A DNA stretch of 64,000 nucleotides from Arcanobacterium buesumense (GTDB lineage Bacteria > Actinomycetota > Actinomycetes > Actinomycetales > Actinomycetaceae). The stretch's first letter is position 1; each line of letters starts with the position of its first letter. The stretch spans positions 1,779,285 to 1,843,284 of the forward strand of contig NZ_CP050804.1 of the NCBI RefSeq assembly GCF_012563545.1, in the 5' to 3' direction. Under the pieces are notes generated by a model. It was given only the letters and a program-made list of their open reading frames with translations, was not told where the DNA came from and searched no databases. Positions 1 to 12,977 of this stretch are shown here, piece by piece. Both the position numbers and the translations under genes were made by a program.

Positions 1-1476
1 TTCCCTCATCATGTCACGGGCACTGTTCTTTTGGTTATGGGTACTTCCCTGCTGTCAGTTTCAGCCAATGATTTTGTCAATTATGCCGACGGCGTTCCCG
101 CTGTTCAAGACGTGGCCTACGGGTTTGGGACTCTCTTTACGATCGTCTTAGCACAACGTTTTTTTCGCGGATTTTTAGGCACAATTTCAGTTCTTATCGG
201 GCTTGTTGGCGGCACAACTATTGCGCTCTTACTCAACCACGTGCCGGTGGAAAAGATTGACGCTATTAGTCACGCTCCCGCCCTGGGCGTCACCACACCG
301 TTTTATTTCGGTTGGCCGGTATTTTCACTCACCGCTATCATTTCGATGCTTATCGTGATGCTCATTACGATGGTTGAAACAACAGGTGACGTTTTTGCTA
401 CTGGAGAGATTGTCGGCAAGCGTATTACATCTGCCGACGTAGCTGCCGCGATTCGCGCTGATGGTGTTTCTACCACCCTTGGTGGCGTACTGAATTCTTT
501 CCCATACACAATGTTTGCGCAAAACGTTGGTTTGGTTCGTATGACGGGCATTAAGTCACGCTGGGTTGCGGCCGGTGCTGGCGTCTTGATGATATTTGTT
601 GGACTGTTACCGAAAGTGGGGGCGATCGTAGCTGCTATCCCTTCACCCGTATTAGGCGGAGCGTCGTTAGCCCTATTCGCTAATGTTGCATGGGTTGGAC
701 TACAAACTATCGCAAAAGCAGATTTATCAGATTTCCGTATCGCGGCTATTGTCACGACAGCTTTGGGGTTGGCTATGCTCGTTACCTTCCGCCCAGAAGT
801 TGCCGCTATTTTCCCAAGCTGGGCTCAAGTGTTCTTCTCTTCGGGAATGTCAATCGGCTCAATTACCGCAATTTTATTAAATTTGCTGTTTTTCCACATG
901 CCACATTCAAGGACCCGCCTTACTGCTGACGTGGCTGCTGGAGTTTCGTTGGCAGAAGTTAATTCAATGTCCAAAGAGCAGTTTGTCACCACATTCCGTA
1001 GCTTGTTCAACACCCAAACGTGGCCTCTAGAAACAGCTTGGGAAGCTCGACCATTTGCTTCTCTCGACGAGGTTCGTAACGCTATTTTGGTAGCTATTGT
1101 TCAAGCAGATGACGATAAGCGTAGCGAACTAATTGCTGACTATCCTGACATGTATGAGCTGGTAACTGCAGACAGTGTTGATGGTATTTCCCGCGATATT
1201 GGCTCCCTGGCATTGGGTAGTGCCACCGAAGATCAGTTAGAGCTCTTGCATGTTCTGACTGAGAAATATCAGGCGAAGTTTGGCACACCGTACGTTGCCT
1301 ACCTTCATCCACATGACACCATCGAAAACATTTTGCAAGATGCGCGGCAGCGTTTGAGTAATTCTCCTGAAGTTGAACATCTGATGACACTAACTGAAGT
1401 TGTCGATATTGCAGCTGATCGCTTAAACATACTCGTGCGTGGAGCCTCAACTCGGGCACATGAATTTCAAAACTAA
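1..1476 (+). CDS. NCS2 xanthine/uracil permease fused to degenerate OHCU decarboxylase domain (5' partial)
   Basis: The reading frame is open from the first base, so the gene starts before the window. Roughly the first 300 visible residues are strongly hydrophobic, with several membrane helices and NCS2-type glycine/proline-rich segments (FGWPVF, GVLNSFPYTMFAQNVGLV), as in xanthine/uric acid permeases. The last ~165 residues resemble OHCU decarboxylase (UraD), which acts after uricase in uric acid breakdown. This part includes the family stretch YQAKFGTPYVAYL and a helical C-terminus. The position normally held by the catalytic His-Pro pair reads Tyr-Pro (Tyr codon 1141-1143), so catalysis is doubtful. 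Inference: a purine transporter with a fused, possibly regulatory, urate-pathway domain. A hairpin terminator follows 37 bases after the stop. Confidence 0.88.
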   Translation, partial: FPHHVTGTVLLVMGTSLLSVSANDFVNYADGVPAVQDVAYGFGTLFTIVLAQRFFRGFLGTISVLIGLVGGTTIALLLNHVPVEKIDAISHAPALGVTTPFYFGWPVFSLTAIISMLIVMLITMVETTGDVFATGEIVGKRITSADVAAAIRADGVSTTLGGVLNSFPYTMFAQNVGLVRMTGIKSRWVAAGAGVLMIFVGLLPKVGAIVAAIPSPVLGGASLALFANVAWVGLQTIAKADLSDFRIAAIVTTALGLAMLVTFRPEVAAIFPSWAQVFFSSGMSIGSITAILLNLLFFHMPHSRTRLTADVAAGVSLAEVNSMSKEQFVTTFRSLFNTQTWPLETAWEARPFASLDEVRNAILVAIVQADDDKRSELIADYPDMYELVTADSVDGISRDIGSLALGSATEDQLELLHVLTEKYQAKFGTPYVAYLHPHDTIENILQDARQRLSNSPEVEHLMTLTEVVDIAADRLNILVRGASTRAHEFQN

Positions 1477-1512
1477 CTAAAGCGGTTATCAAACAAGACC
1501 TTACCGAAATCA

Positions 1513-1548
1513 AAATGCCCCGTAGTGATTGATCACCACGGGGCATTT
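1513..1548 (+). terminator. Hairpin terminator after permease gene
   Basis: Perfect 11-bp arms (AAATGCCCCGT / ACGGGGCATTT) enclose a second GTGAT/ATCAC stem. The arms themselves end in A and T runs, so it could act in both directions. The next ~250 bases up to the 5S terminator hold no gene I can recognise. Confidence 0.75.
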
Positions 1549-1802
1549 AACGTAATAACTAAAGCACCAGATAAGCCTGACAACAATGTCAATATGAATA
1601 GATCGAACTGTAAATAGTGTGAATGGCGGGCATATAAAAATACCAAAGTTAACGTACTCTTACCCGAAATCCATTGGAAGAATGATGGTAAGAAACTAAC
1701 TATCAGTACAAATACTGATCTAAAACATCAGCAGCAATAGCTGTAGAAAAATCCATGCACAAAAGAGTTCAAAGGCTATCGCGCCGCAGTGGGTATGTGT
1801 GT

Positions 1803-1837
1803 GGGGAGGGTGTTGACTTATCGTCAACACCCTCCCC
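1803..1837 (-). terminator. rRNA operon terminator
   Basis: A perfect 15-bp inverted repeat (1803-1817 with 1823-1837) with a 5-nt loop lies just past the 3' end of 5S rRNA on the minus strand. The strong GC stem without a long T-run is typical of an rrn terminator. Confidence 0.85.
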
Positions 1838-1853
1838 TTATATCACGTTAAGT

Positions 1854-1970
1854 GACGGCGGTGTCCTACTCTCCCACACCCCCTCGAGTGCAGTACCATC
1901 GGCGTTGGTAGGCTTAGCTTCCGGGTTCGGAATGGTAACCGGGCGTTTCCCTACCACTATGACCACCGTC
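1854..1970 (-). rRNA. rrf: 5S ribosomal RNA
   Basis: The minus strand carries the conserved 5S pattern, including the GACGGTGGTCATAG-type 5' arm, a CCCGGTTACC-type segment and a closing arm near 1854. It sits last in a 16S-23S-5S order. Ends are estimated to within a few bases. Confidence 0.9.
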
Positions 1971-2089
1971 AAAATGGTTGACATAACACACACGCACTAC
2001 AACGTGTGGGAGTCAAGAATCGTATAGTAGACGCGAGCAGCATTACCATCAACATGTTCCATAATAAAACACTGACGATAAGGAAACTT

Positions 2090-6948
<4,859 letters not shown>

Positions 6949-7138
6949 AACAAAAACCAAACACCCAACAAAAAGGCATCCAATCAATACACGTTCGAAA
7001 AGCCCAAAAACAGACTCAACAAAACAGACAAACCAAAACTAGCTCATCCAAAATAAAAAAGAAAACAAACCACACCAGCCACCAAAAAAGCAACCAGCAC
7101 AATCCGCTTCCCAAACAAAAAATCATTGTAAAAAGCTG

Positions 7139-7164
7139 ACACACTATTGAGATATCAAACAACA
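7139..7164 (-). promoter_or_regulatory. rrn leader boxA-like element
   Basis: On the minus strand the leader reads TTTGATATCTCAATAGTGTG about 190 nt before 16S. It resembles the conserved TTTGAGAACTCAATAGTGTG element found in many actinobacterial rrn leaders, which is linked to antitermination or processing. The rest of 6949-7270 is low-complexity A/C-rich leader with no gene. Confidence 0.5.
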
Positions 7165-7271
7165 CACCCACACCCACACAACACACCACAACAGGCACAT
7201 CACACAAGAGGGAAAAACCAGCGAAAACAACCAGACCAGAAAACCAGACCAGCGCCTCGCAACAGATAAAA

Positions 7272-7300
7272 ACTATACCCACCCACCAACCAACCGTCAA
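7272..7300 (-). promoter_or_regulatory. rrn promoter (-35 TTGACG, -10 TATAGT)
   Basis: Minus-strand -35 TTGACG (7300-7295) and -10 TATAGT (7277-7272) are separated by exactly 17 nt. This is a near-consensus vegetative promoter pointing at 16S, with a predicted start near 7264 and a ~315-nt leader. Confidence 0.75.
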
Positions 7301-7369
7301 ACCAAAACAACGTAACACCCATCACACCAGCCACTACATCGTCGTCATCCCGCATAATCACGCGAAAAA

Positions 7370-7409
7370 CCCCAGTTTTCCCAGACTGCATTAGTCCAGA
7401 AAACTGGGG
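7370..7409 (-). terminator. Terminator of the molybdo-cytochrome operon
   Basis: Arms CCCCAGTTTTC and GAAAACTGGGG (7370-7380 / 7399-7409) with an inner GACT/AGTC stem. On the minus strand the hairpin is followed by a T5 run. It lies 27 bases past the stop of the last operon gene. Confidence 0.85.
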
Positions 7410-7436
7410 CCTTTCATCACATGCGAGTAGCAACAA

Positions 7437-7733
7437 CTACTGAGCGGTAGCTTCTTTCATAGCCTTACGGTCACGTGCGATCCTCATAATCTTCCACGCA
7501 CCATAAATTCCGATCAACGCCCACACAGCCTCAGTAATAAACAGTCCAGCATTGAACGGGGAAATCGCCGTATAGGTGAAACATAGTGCGCCAAGAATAT
7601 TTGCGAACTGATAACTATACGATTCCGAATTCACCCAACCCAGGTTCAGCGCCCCGAACCCTAAAATAAAGAAAACTGAACCAATAATCGACACAACCTC
7701 AAGAGCTGGCATAACATCTGGCATAAGAATCAT
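7437..7733 (-). CDS. Small membrane protein, CBU_0592-like family (copy B)
   Basis: A 98-residue protein with three hydrophobic segments and a basic C-terminus, ending in an alanine-rich tail. It aligns with its upstream neighbour across YQ[FW]xN[IV][LI]GA, [FL]TYT[AV]I[SD]PFN[AP]G[LV]F[IV]TE and the following IG[IV]YG segment, so the two are tandem paralogues. The family has no established function. It is the last gene of a minus-strand operon headed by a cytochrome-b/molybdopterin oxidoreductase, so a membrane-associated accessory role is inferred from position only. Confidence 0.8.
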   Translation of the reverse strand: MILMPDVMPALEVVSIIGSVFFILGFGALNLGWVNSESYSYQFANILGALCFTYTAISPFNAGLFITEAVWALIGIYGAWKIMRIARDRKAMKEATAQ

Positions 7734-7758
7734 TCACTTTCTACAATAACCAACGGGA

Positions 7759-8040
7759 TTAACCGTTAGAGTGGGTTGAGGTAGGTTTGTTGGCTTCTTT
7801 TCGTCGAGCCCGATAAATCTTCACGACGCCATAAACACCAATGAGAGTCCACAGCACCTCGGTAACAAACACCCCCGGATTAAACGGGTCAATAACCGTG
7901 TACGTTAACGCAGCCGCGCCTATCACGTTCATCCACTGATAGGCATAATGATCTGGGGTAAGCTTGCCAGCATTCAAAAGTCCAAACGCTGCAAGAAGCG
8001 CAATCGGCGCAATCAAGCCAATTTCTGTTGATAATGGCAT
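7759..8040 (-). CDS. Small membrane protein, CBU_0592-like family (copy A)
   Basis: A 93-residue protein with three hydrophobic stretches and a lysine/arginine-rich tail. It is a paralogue of the next gene downstream; both keep the TYTxIxPFNxGxFxTE core. The start is preceded by a purine-rich AAGGAGAAATA-type ribosome site. Tandem duplication inside an operon suggests a heteromeric membrane unit, which is inference. Function unknown. Confidence 0.8.
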   Translation of the reverse strand: MPLSTEIGLIAPIALLAAFGLLNAGKLTPDHYAYQWMNVIGAAALTYTVIDPFNPGVFVTEVLWTLIGVYGVVKIYRARRKEANKPTSTHSNG

Positions 8041-8056
8041 TATTTCTCCTTAAAAG

Positions 8057-8767
8057 CTATGAATTATGTTGACGGTAAGGACGTTTTTCCGGAGTTTGGA
8101 GCTGACGCAAAGTAGGTAATTTAAGCTCAACTAGCGTCTCTTCTAATCGCATAGCTTTTTCTTCAAACGCCACCAACCGGGAAATCTGATCTTCTTTCAG
8201 CCGATCTTTTTGCTGAAAATACTTCAATCGGGGATAACGCCCAGCTAGCAACGTCCCAAAGTCGACAGCCAAATCGAACTGGCCCTCACACTGGGATGTC
8301 TTGTTATCTTGCGCAAACTGCTCAATATCGCAGAGCACATCTTCAAGCTGAGTCAGATCCATATCAACGCCTGGCACCGAACCATCAGCTTGCTGATAAG
8401 AATCAATACCCGTCCTCGTCGGACCAGTTACGCTATCGCGCCACCGTTGCATCCGCAACGTCTCATTAGCCAAAACCGGCTCATTGACTGGCAATCGCGG
8501 AGCCTCGGCAATCGACAAAAGCTGACCGCGACTCATCCGAATAAACGTATGATGCTTCTCAAACCCCGGTTTCGTACACCGCAATCCAACCGCAAACGCT
8601 TCCAGATCTTCAGATTTGAAATTCCAACCAATATATCGAGCAAGTGGAAGAACATCGTAATCCTGCGGCGTCGTACCCGGAATCGCAAAATTCACTTCAC
8701 GAATATAGTCCCGAACAATCTGCTGTTGCTGCTCGTTAAGCACGATGTCTTTATAAAGTGGATACAT
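8057..8767 (-). CDS. Hypothetical protein in oxidoreductase operon
   Basis: A 236-residue, probably cytoplasmic protein with no signal peptide and no membrane segment. It is rich in charged residues, with a C-terminal helical stretch (SRLVAFEEKAMRLEETLVEL) that may be a coiled coil. I do not recognise a family. It lies 14 bases downstream of the molybdopterin oxidoreductase and 16 bases upstream of the small membrane protein pair, with operon-like spacing. A role in maturation or assembly of the oxidoreductase is possible but rests only on position. Confidence 0.65.
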   Translation of the reverse strand: MYPLYKDIVLNEQQQQIVRDYIREVNFAIPGTTPQDYDVLPLARYIGWNFKSEDLEAFAVGLRCTKPGFEKHHTFIRMSRGQLLSIAEAPRLPVNEPVLANETLRMQRWRDSVTGPTRTGIDSYQQADGSVPGVDMDLTQLEDVLCDIEQFAQDNKTSQCEGQFDLAVDFGTLLAGRYPRLKYFQQKDRLKEDQISRLVAFEEKAMRLEETLVELKLPTLRQLQTPEKRPYRQHNS

Positions 8768-8780
8768 AGTATTTCTTTCC

Positions 8781-10283
8781 TTAGATCATCTGCATACGGT
8801 CGTAATTGTCGAAGTCTTCAAACCAGCCGCCTCGACCCTTGCCGATAACGTCATAACGGTTAACAACTTCGATTCGTTCAACCCACTTAGCAGAGCGGAA
8901 CCCTGTCGAAATTTCTTGACGAACACGCAGTGGCGCACCATTCTTAATCGGAATTTCCTCACGATTAAGATTCGTTGCCACCAACGTTTGCGGCTGAGTT
9001 GCTTCCATCATTGGGCACGATTCGTAGTACCAACCTTCTGGATATAGCTCATCATCGCGGCCCATATTTTGGAAACATTGGAAGACGACGTCGGTCGCGC
9101 CCGGCAGTGGTTTAACCAAATCCAAAATGACATGCAATGGGACGCCGCCCCACGTGCCAATCGAAGAAAACCCTTGGACGCAATTATGCATGGTCGTCTG
9201 CTCATAGCCATCAGCGATTTCTCGAAGCTCAGCAAGCGAAAGCGTCATCGGACGTTCCACGAAACCACCGATTTCCAGATAATAATCCTCATAATCATGA
9301 GCAATCATCGCCACGTATTCATCATTTTCCGGCGGGCAACCACTAGCCCGGAAATGCTCCGTAACATTATTCGGATCATGATCTTGACGCGACTTCAACT
9401 TCATCAACTGACGGGTCAACGGACGAACCACAACGTTGTGTAACTTTTCTACCGTCCGTGGACGTTCCAGTGAACCCTTCGTCGCCCACACATGCAACAT
9501 CACCACAAAAGCCAAACCGATGGTGAAAATAACCCCGGCAGCCAACGGCGAATCCGTGTGCCCAAAGACCATCTTCGAAACTTCGTGACCATAGCCATGA
9601 ATGAACACCATGCCAACGTGACCAACGATGAATCCGAGGTAGGCAACAAGACCCCAAAAATGCAAAGTCCGGATAACCTGACGTCCACCCAACGCGCGAG
9701 TGATCTTTGGCCAATGCGCATTAACCGCAGGCGACTGGAACATTCCAGTGAAAATCATAAACGGAGGCAGAATAAAAATCGCCGTCGCATACGCAAGCTG
9801 CTGAGCTGCATTGAATGGATAACCCGCCATCGGCTCAGGCGAAACAAACGCTAGATACGAAAGCATATCTTGACCAGCGTCGAGCAAGAAGTAAGGAGTC
9901 GGCGGAATATAACGCAACCATTGACCGGTTGCGAACAACAAAACATAGTAAATGGCGAAACAAGACACGTATCCCATAACCACCATGAAATGCCAATACC
10001 GCCCCAAGCCTAGAAGCCCGTAACCAGGCAAAGACACAATGGGAGAATAGTTTTCATACTCACTGCCGACTGCGTAATACTTATGCTTCGGCTTTGATTT
10101 AACCGTGAACTCAGCCCATTGAGCACCTGGCTTATTATGAACGCTTCGATGAAGGCGCGGATACGTCCCTAAAATTTCGATACCGGATCGGATAAAGAAC
10201 GTAACAAAAATAATGTTGAGGAAGTGCTCTGCGCGGAGCCACCACGGAAAATCAAACATAATCTGGGTCTGCATAGCTAACAT
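8781..10283 (-). CDS. Cytochrome-b-fused molybdopterin-dependent oxidoreductase (sulfite-oxidase/MsrP fold)
   Basis: 500 residues in two parts. Residues ~1-270 are membrane-embedded with several helices and paired histidines (His20, His98, His208, His222), fitting a haem-b-carrying cytochrome b561-like domain. Residues ~305-500 are an oxidoreductase molybdopterin-binding domain of the sulfite oxidase family. Cys368 in the MHNCVQGFSSIGTWGGVPL stretch sits at the usual molybdenum ligand position. It resembles a one-chain version of the MsrP-MsrQ (YedYZ) pair, with haem domain first. The substrate (sulfoxide, sulfite or other) cannot be told from sequence. No clear ribosome site precedes it. It starts 3 bases after the upstream gene, suggesting translational coupling. 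Confidence 0.85.
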   Translation of the reverse strand: MLAMQTQIMFDFPWWLRAEHFLNIIFVTFFIRSGIEILGTYPRLHRSVHNKPGAQWAEFTVKSKPKHKYYAVGSEYENYSPIVSLPGYGLLGLGRYWHFMVVMGYVSCFAIYYVLLFATGQWLRYIPPTPYFLLDAGQDMLSYLAFVSPEPMAGYPFNAAQQLAYATAIFILPPFMIFTGMFQSPAVNAHWPKITRALGGRQVIRTLHFWGLVAYLGFIVGHVGMVFIHGYGHEVSKMVFGHTDSPLAAGVIFTIGLAFVVMLHVWATKGSLERPRTVEKLHNVVVRPLTRQLMKLKSRQDHDPNNVTEHFRASGCPPENDEYVAMIAHDYEDYYLEIGGFVERPMTLSLAELREIADGYEQTTMHNCVQGFSSIGTWGGVPLHVILDLVKPLPGATDVVFQCFQNMGRDDELYPEGWYYESCPMMEATQPQTLVATNLNREEIPIKNGAPLRVRQEISTGFRSAKWVERIEVVNRYDVIGKGRGGWFEDFDNYDRMQMI

Positions 10284-10285
10284 TT

Positions 10286-10822
10286 TTAATCAGTGAATCC
10301 TTGAGTTTTAGGCCATACAACAAGGATTCCGAAATTAACCGCCCAGTTAAGAACGAAGTATCCAAGCGAAGCGAAGATCATTAAATTCCATGATGCCGCC
10401 AGAGGAATCGAAGCACCGTTCCACACAAACGGCGCACTACCGCTAACGATTCCACCAATGTAGGTCACGCAAGCAGCAAAAGAAATTAAACTGCCATAAT
10501 CCCAAATCGGCAGTCGGGTTGTTAGTGCTACTAGAACAAAAACCATAGCTAGCCCGGTAACAATCCATAACGGAATCATGCCGTGTGGGAAAGGCTCATG
10601 ACCAGACACTGCTACGTATGCAGCGGCACCACCAGTTGTTGCAATAACAGCAATAAGAAGTGCTTTGGTTAAACGCGGAAGATTGAAGCGAAAATAGCGA
10701 AAGAAATTCGCACGCTTACGACCAGGTTTAATGTGATGATAGACGTCTTCGGTAGCATTTGGTGTGCCTACCGCATAAGGGACCTTATTATTTTCGTCCC
10801 CACCCTCAGAAATAATATTCAT
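10286..10822 (-). CDS. Integral membrane protein, first gene of molybdo-cytochrome operon
   Basis: A 178-residue protein with a ~50-residue charged N-terminus and four hydrophobic helices, ending VVWPKTQGFTD. The start chosen is the ATG at 10822, because AAAGGAA lies 4-10 bases before it; an in-frame ATG five codons upstream lacks such a site. It abuts the cytochrome-b/molybdopterin gene and is probably a membrane partner or anchor, which is inference. A DtxR-like iron box lies ~100 bases upstream. Confidence 0.75.
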   Translation of the reverse strand: MNIISEGGDENNKVPYAVGTPNATEDVYHHIKPGRKRANFFRYFRFNLPRLTKALLIAVIATTGGAAAYVAVSGHEPFPHGMIPLWIVTGLAMVFVLVALTTRLPIWDYGSLISFAACVTYIGGIVSGSAPFVWNGASIPLAASWNLMIFASLGYFVLNWAVNFGILVVWPKTQGFTD

Positions 10823-10921
10823 GTGTTCCTTTCGCATCGTCGAGCAGATCGTATTCTTTTTAATCTTTCGGATGCTCTTGGCACATTCAGAATAAGTTAA
10901 ATCAATAGTAACAAAAATAAG

Positions 10922-10940
10922 TTAGGTTACCTTAAATAAA
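10922..10940. promoter_or_regulatory. DtxR/IdeR-like iron box
   Basis: TTAGGTTACCTTAAATAAA matches the DtxR/IdeR consensus TTAGGTTAGSCTAACCTAA at 15 of 19 positions, with the left half perfect. It lies ~100 bases upstream of the haem/molybdenum membrane oxidoreductase operon. Iron control of a haem-bearing enzyme is plausible, but the right half is weak. Confidence 0.45.
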
Positions 10941-11094
10941 TCTGTTGCTACCATCTTTCCTTACGTCCAACCTAACAGAAATAGCCCCAGGAAATGCCTA
11001 AAATTCAAAATATCTATCAATGCAATGACAAGTAAGACGACGAGCACTAGCTTTTCATAAAAAATCAGAGCGCAAACTTAGCAGATAAAAGAAA

Positions 11095-11130
11095 CCCCCT
11101 GTTTTCAACTTTCGTTGATATAACAGGGGG
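11095..11130 (-). terminator. Original terminator of tRNA-Thr, displaced by the ICE
   Basis: Arms CCCCCTGTT / AACAGGGGG (11095-11103 / 11122-11130) enclose an inner TCAAC/GTTGA stem. On the minus strand a T-rich GGTTTCTTTT follows. It sits just beyond the left tRNA fragment, so before insertion it would have ended the tRNA-Thr transcript. Confidence 0.8.
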
Positions 11131-11138
11131 GAACTAGT

Positions 11139-11179
11139 GGAGCCGCCTGTGGGAATCGAACCCACGACCTTCTCATTAC
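11139..11179 (-). repeat. Left attachment repeat (3' fragment of tRNA-Thr)
   Basis: 41 bp identical to 32130-32170. It contains the last 39 nt of the tRNA (T-arm and acceptor 3' strand) but nothing 5' of the variable region, so it is a non-functional fragment left by site-specific integration. Confidence 0.93.
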
Positions 11180-11250
11180 TATGTTTTCTTAGATATAGCG
11201 ATTCTTTTTACCTATATATATTCTCTGAGTTCAATTTTTTTGACTTTATT

Positions 11251-11295
11251 GCCAGCATATACGGCAACGCCAGCTAAGCCGGCACTGCCGTCACC
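11251..11295. repeat. Iteron array 1 (five 9-bp units) upstream of integrase
   Basis: Five consecutive units with strict 9-bp period: GCCAGCATA, TACGGCAAC, GCCAGCTAA, GCCGGCACT, GCCGTCACC. Related arrays occur at 12913, 13059 and 26645. It lies ~45 bases before the integrase start. Confidence 0.7.
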
Positions 11296-11339
11296 GTGTC
11301 TTAATAGCAGGTTGTTCATTAGTTCTGATGAAGTAAATC

Positions 11340-12169
11340 ATGAACAATACAACAACACAAACAATCCTCAGTGATTGGACTTTAGCCATGCGAGCACAAG
11401 CCCTTTCACCTCTAACCATTCATGAGCGCATTCGCGTTTCTAACTGCTTATGCGAATACGTTGACGCAACGCCAGTAACGATAACTACTGATCAGATTAT
11501 CGAGTGGGTTTCACTTCTGCCGTCAGCAGTAACTAAATGGACGTACTTTACCCATATCAAGGCTTTATTTACTTGGTTAGAAATAACTAGAAGGCGTACC
11601 GATAATCCATTGCTTGGGTTAAAAGCCCCAGACGACCTAAGTACTACCCACGACCAATCTCACTCGAAGTCATTGAGCACGTTCTCAATCAGCGACTTTA
11701 TCGTAAAACTCGCTGCATGATTCTCCTGGCATTTAATTGTGGGTTACGAGTGGGAGAAATATGTAAAGTACGTGGCCAAGACTATGACCGGCAAGCCGGG
11801 CTATTAACCGTCGAGGGGAAAGGCGGAAAACGCAATACCATCCCCGTCAATTCCGGCCTTCAACCATTCTTCAACACCATGCCAGCTCACGGCTGGTGGT
11901 TTCCATGCCGCGATGGAGGGCATGTACGGTCACGATCAGTTGGAGATACTATCGTGCGCACCTTTCGACGCTACAACATTCACATGGTTTCACATCAGCT
12001 ACGCCACGCATTTGCAACAGAACTTCTTGCAGCCGATGTTGATCTACGAATCGTCCAACTGCTGATGCGTCATGAATCCATTCAAACCACTGCTCTTTAT
12101 ACGCGAGTGGCTAGAACTCAGCAATTAGAAGGAACTAATAAGCTTCCCGTTTTCTTAGGAAAGGATTAA
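11340..12169 (+). pseudogene. Tyrosine recombinase (Xer-type integrase) with frameshift
   Basis: The N-terminal part (11340 to ~11629; SAM-like core-binding domain, ending near NPLLGLKAP) continues only after a -1 change of frame, as RRPKYYPRPISLEVIEHVLN and then MILLAFNCGLRVGEICK. The C-terminal part holds the whole catalytic set: Arg in GLRVGE, Lys in GKGGKRN, HxLRH (HQLRH), the later His (LMRHES), and Tyr in TALYTRV. Joined, the protein would be ~276 aa, normal for the family. A single missing base near 11629 explains the break. A shortened product could start at the ATG at 11717 but would lack the DNA-clamping domain. Expected role: integration and excision at tRNA-Thr. The next gene, parA, begins 2 bases after the stop. 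Confidence 0.85.
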
Positions 12170-12171
12170 CT

Positions 12172-12948
12172 ATGATTATTGCCGTTTGTAATCAAAAAGG
12201 CGGGGTAGGAAAAACTACCATCTCAACCAATCTTGCACACCACCTTTCACGACAAGGATCAGTTCTGGTTATTGATGCCGATCCACAAGGCAACTCAACA
12301 ACATCACTTGGAGTTGAAGTAACTCGTGAATCATTCACTCTGAATGACGTTATGGCCGCAATAGCTTCTGGCAATAGCCCAAGCGTCATCCATCAAGCGA
12401 TCACACACGCACAATCAGACTGGGGTGACGTCGATGTGCTACCTGCAGATCGCTTACTCGCTTCACGTAACGACGACGGCTCTTTAGGAAGGGAAAGCAG
12501 ACTACGCACCGCACTTACAGCAGTAATTGACGACTATGAGCATATCGTTATCGATTGTCCTCCATCGCTTGGAGTTTTAACGACAAACGCCCTCGTTGCA
12601 GCCGATACAGCATTAATTGTCACCACAGCACGAGAAACAAGCGTCGATGGCGTAGCAGAAATGGTGTCAACTATCGCAACTGTGCGTTCCTACTACAATT
12701 CACGACTAACTCTATCTGCCATATTCCTCAACGCCTTCCGGCCCGAACGAATTGATAGCGATAACTGGCGTAGACACCTACGCGATTACTACGAACCGTA
12801 TCTACTCGAAAAGTTTTTACCAGAGCGTGAATATATCAACCGCGCAGCATCGTCACATTCACCTATACCAGCTGGTGTCGATGATCGTGCAGATCAAGCA
12901 CTAACAGAGCTTGCCAGCATATTTACCATTGCCAGCAATGCCAGCTAA
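12172..12948 (+). CDS. parA: ParA/Soj family partition ATPase
   Basis: 258 residues. A deviant Walker A at the extreme N-terminus (NQKGGVGKTT), DADPQGNST, and the switch stretch VIDCPPSLGVLT identify a short, type-Ib-like ParA with no N-terminal HTH. Such proteins move DNA cargo by ATP-dependent nucleoid binding, together with a small centromere-binding partner. The likely partner is the next gene, which has an RHH-like C-terminus. The parA stop codon (12946-12948) lies inside the 9-bp repeat array at 12913-12957, consistent with a local centromere. On an ICE this would stabilise the excised circle. Confidence 0.9.
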   Translation: MIIAVCNQKGGVGKTTISTNLAHHLSRQGSVLVIDADPQGNSTTSLGVEVTRESFTLNDVMAAIASGNSPSVIHQAITHAQSDWGDVDVLPADRLLASRNDDGSLGRESRLRTALTAVIDDYEHIVIDCPPSLGVLTTNALVAADTALIVTTARETSVDGVAEMVSTIATVRSYYNSRLTLSAIFLNAFRPERIDSDNWRRHLRDYYEPYLLEKFLPEREYINRAASSHSPIPAGVDDRADQALTELASIFTIASNAS

Positions 12949-12957
12949 GCCGGCAAT
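12913..12957. repeat. Iteron array 2 (five 9-bp units) across the parA stop
   Basis: Units in register: GCCAGCATA, TTTACCATT (degenerate), GCCAGCAAT, GCCAGCTAA, GCCGGCAAT. It occupies the end of parA and the short gap before the partner gene, the usual place of a parS/operator array. Confidence 0.72.
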
Positions 12958-12977
12958 GACAAATAAGGGAAAATACT

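Noticed and set aside
11600..11720. Programmed -1 frameshift in the integrase
   Set aside because: No classical slippery heptamer or following stem is visible at the shift point, so mutation is simpler.
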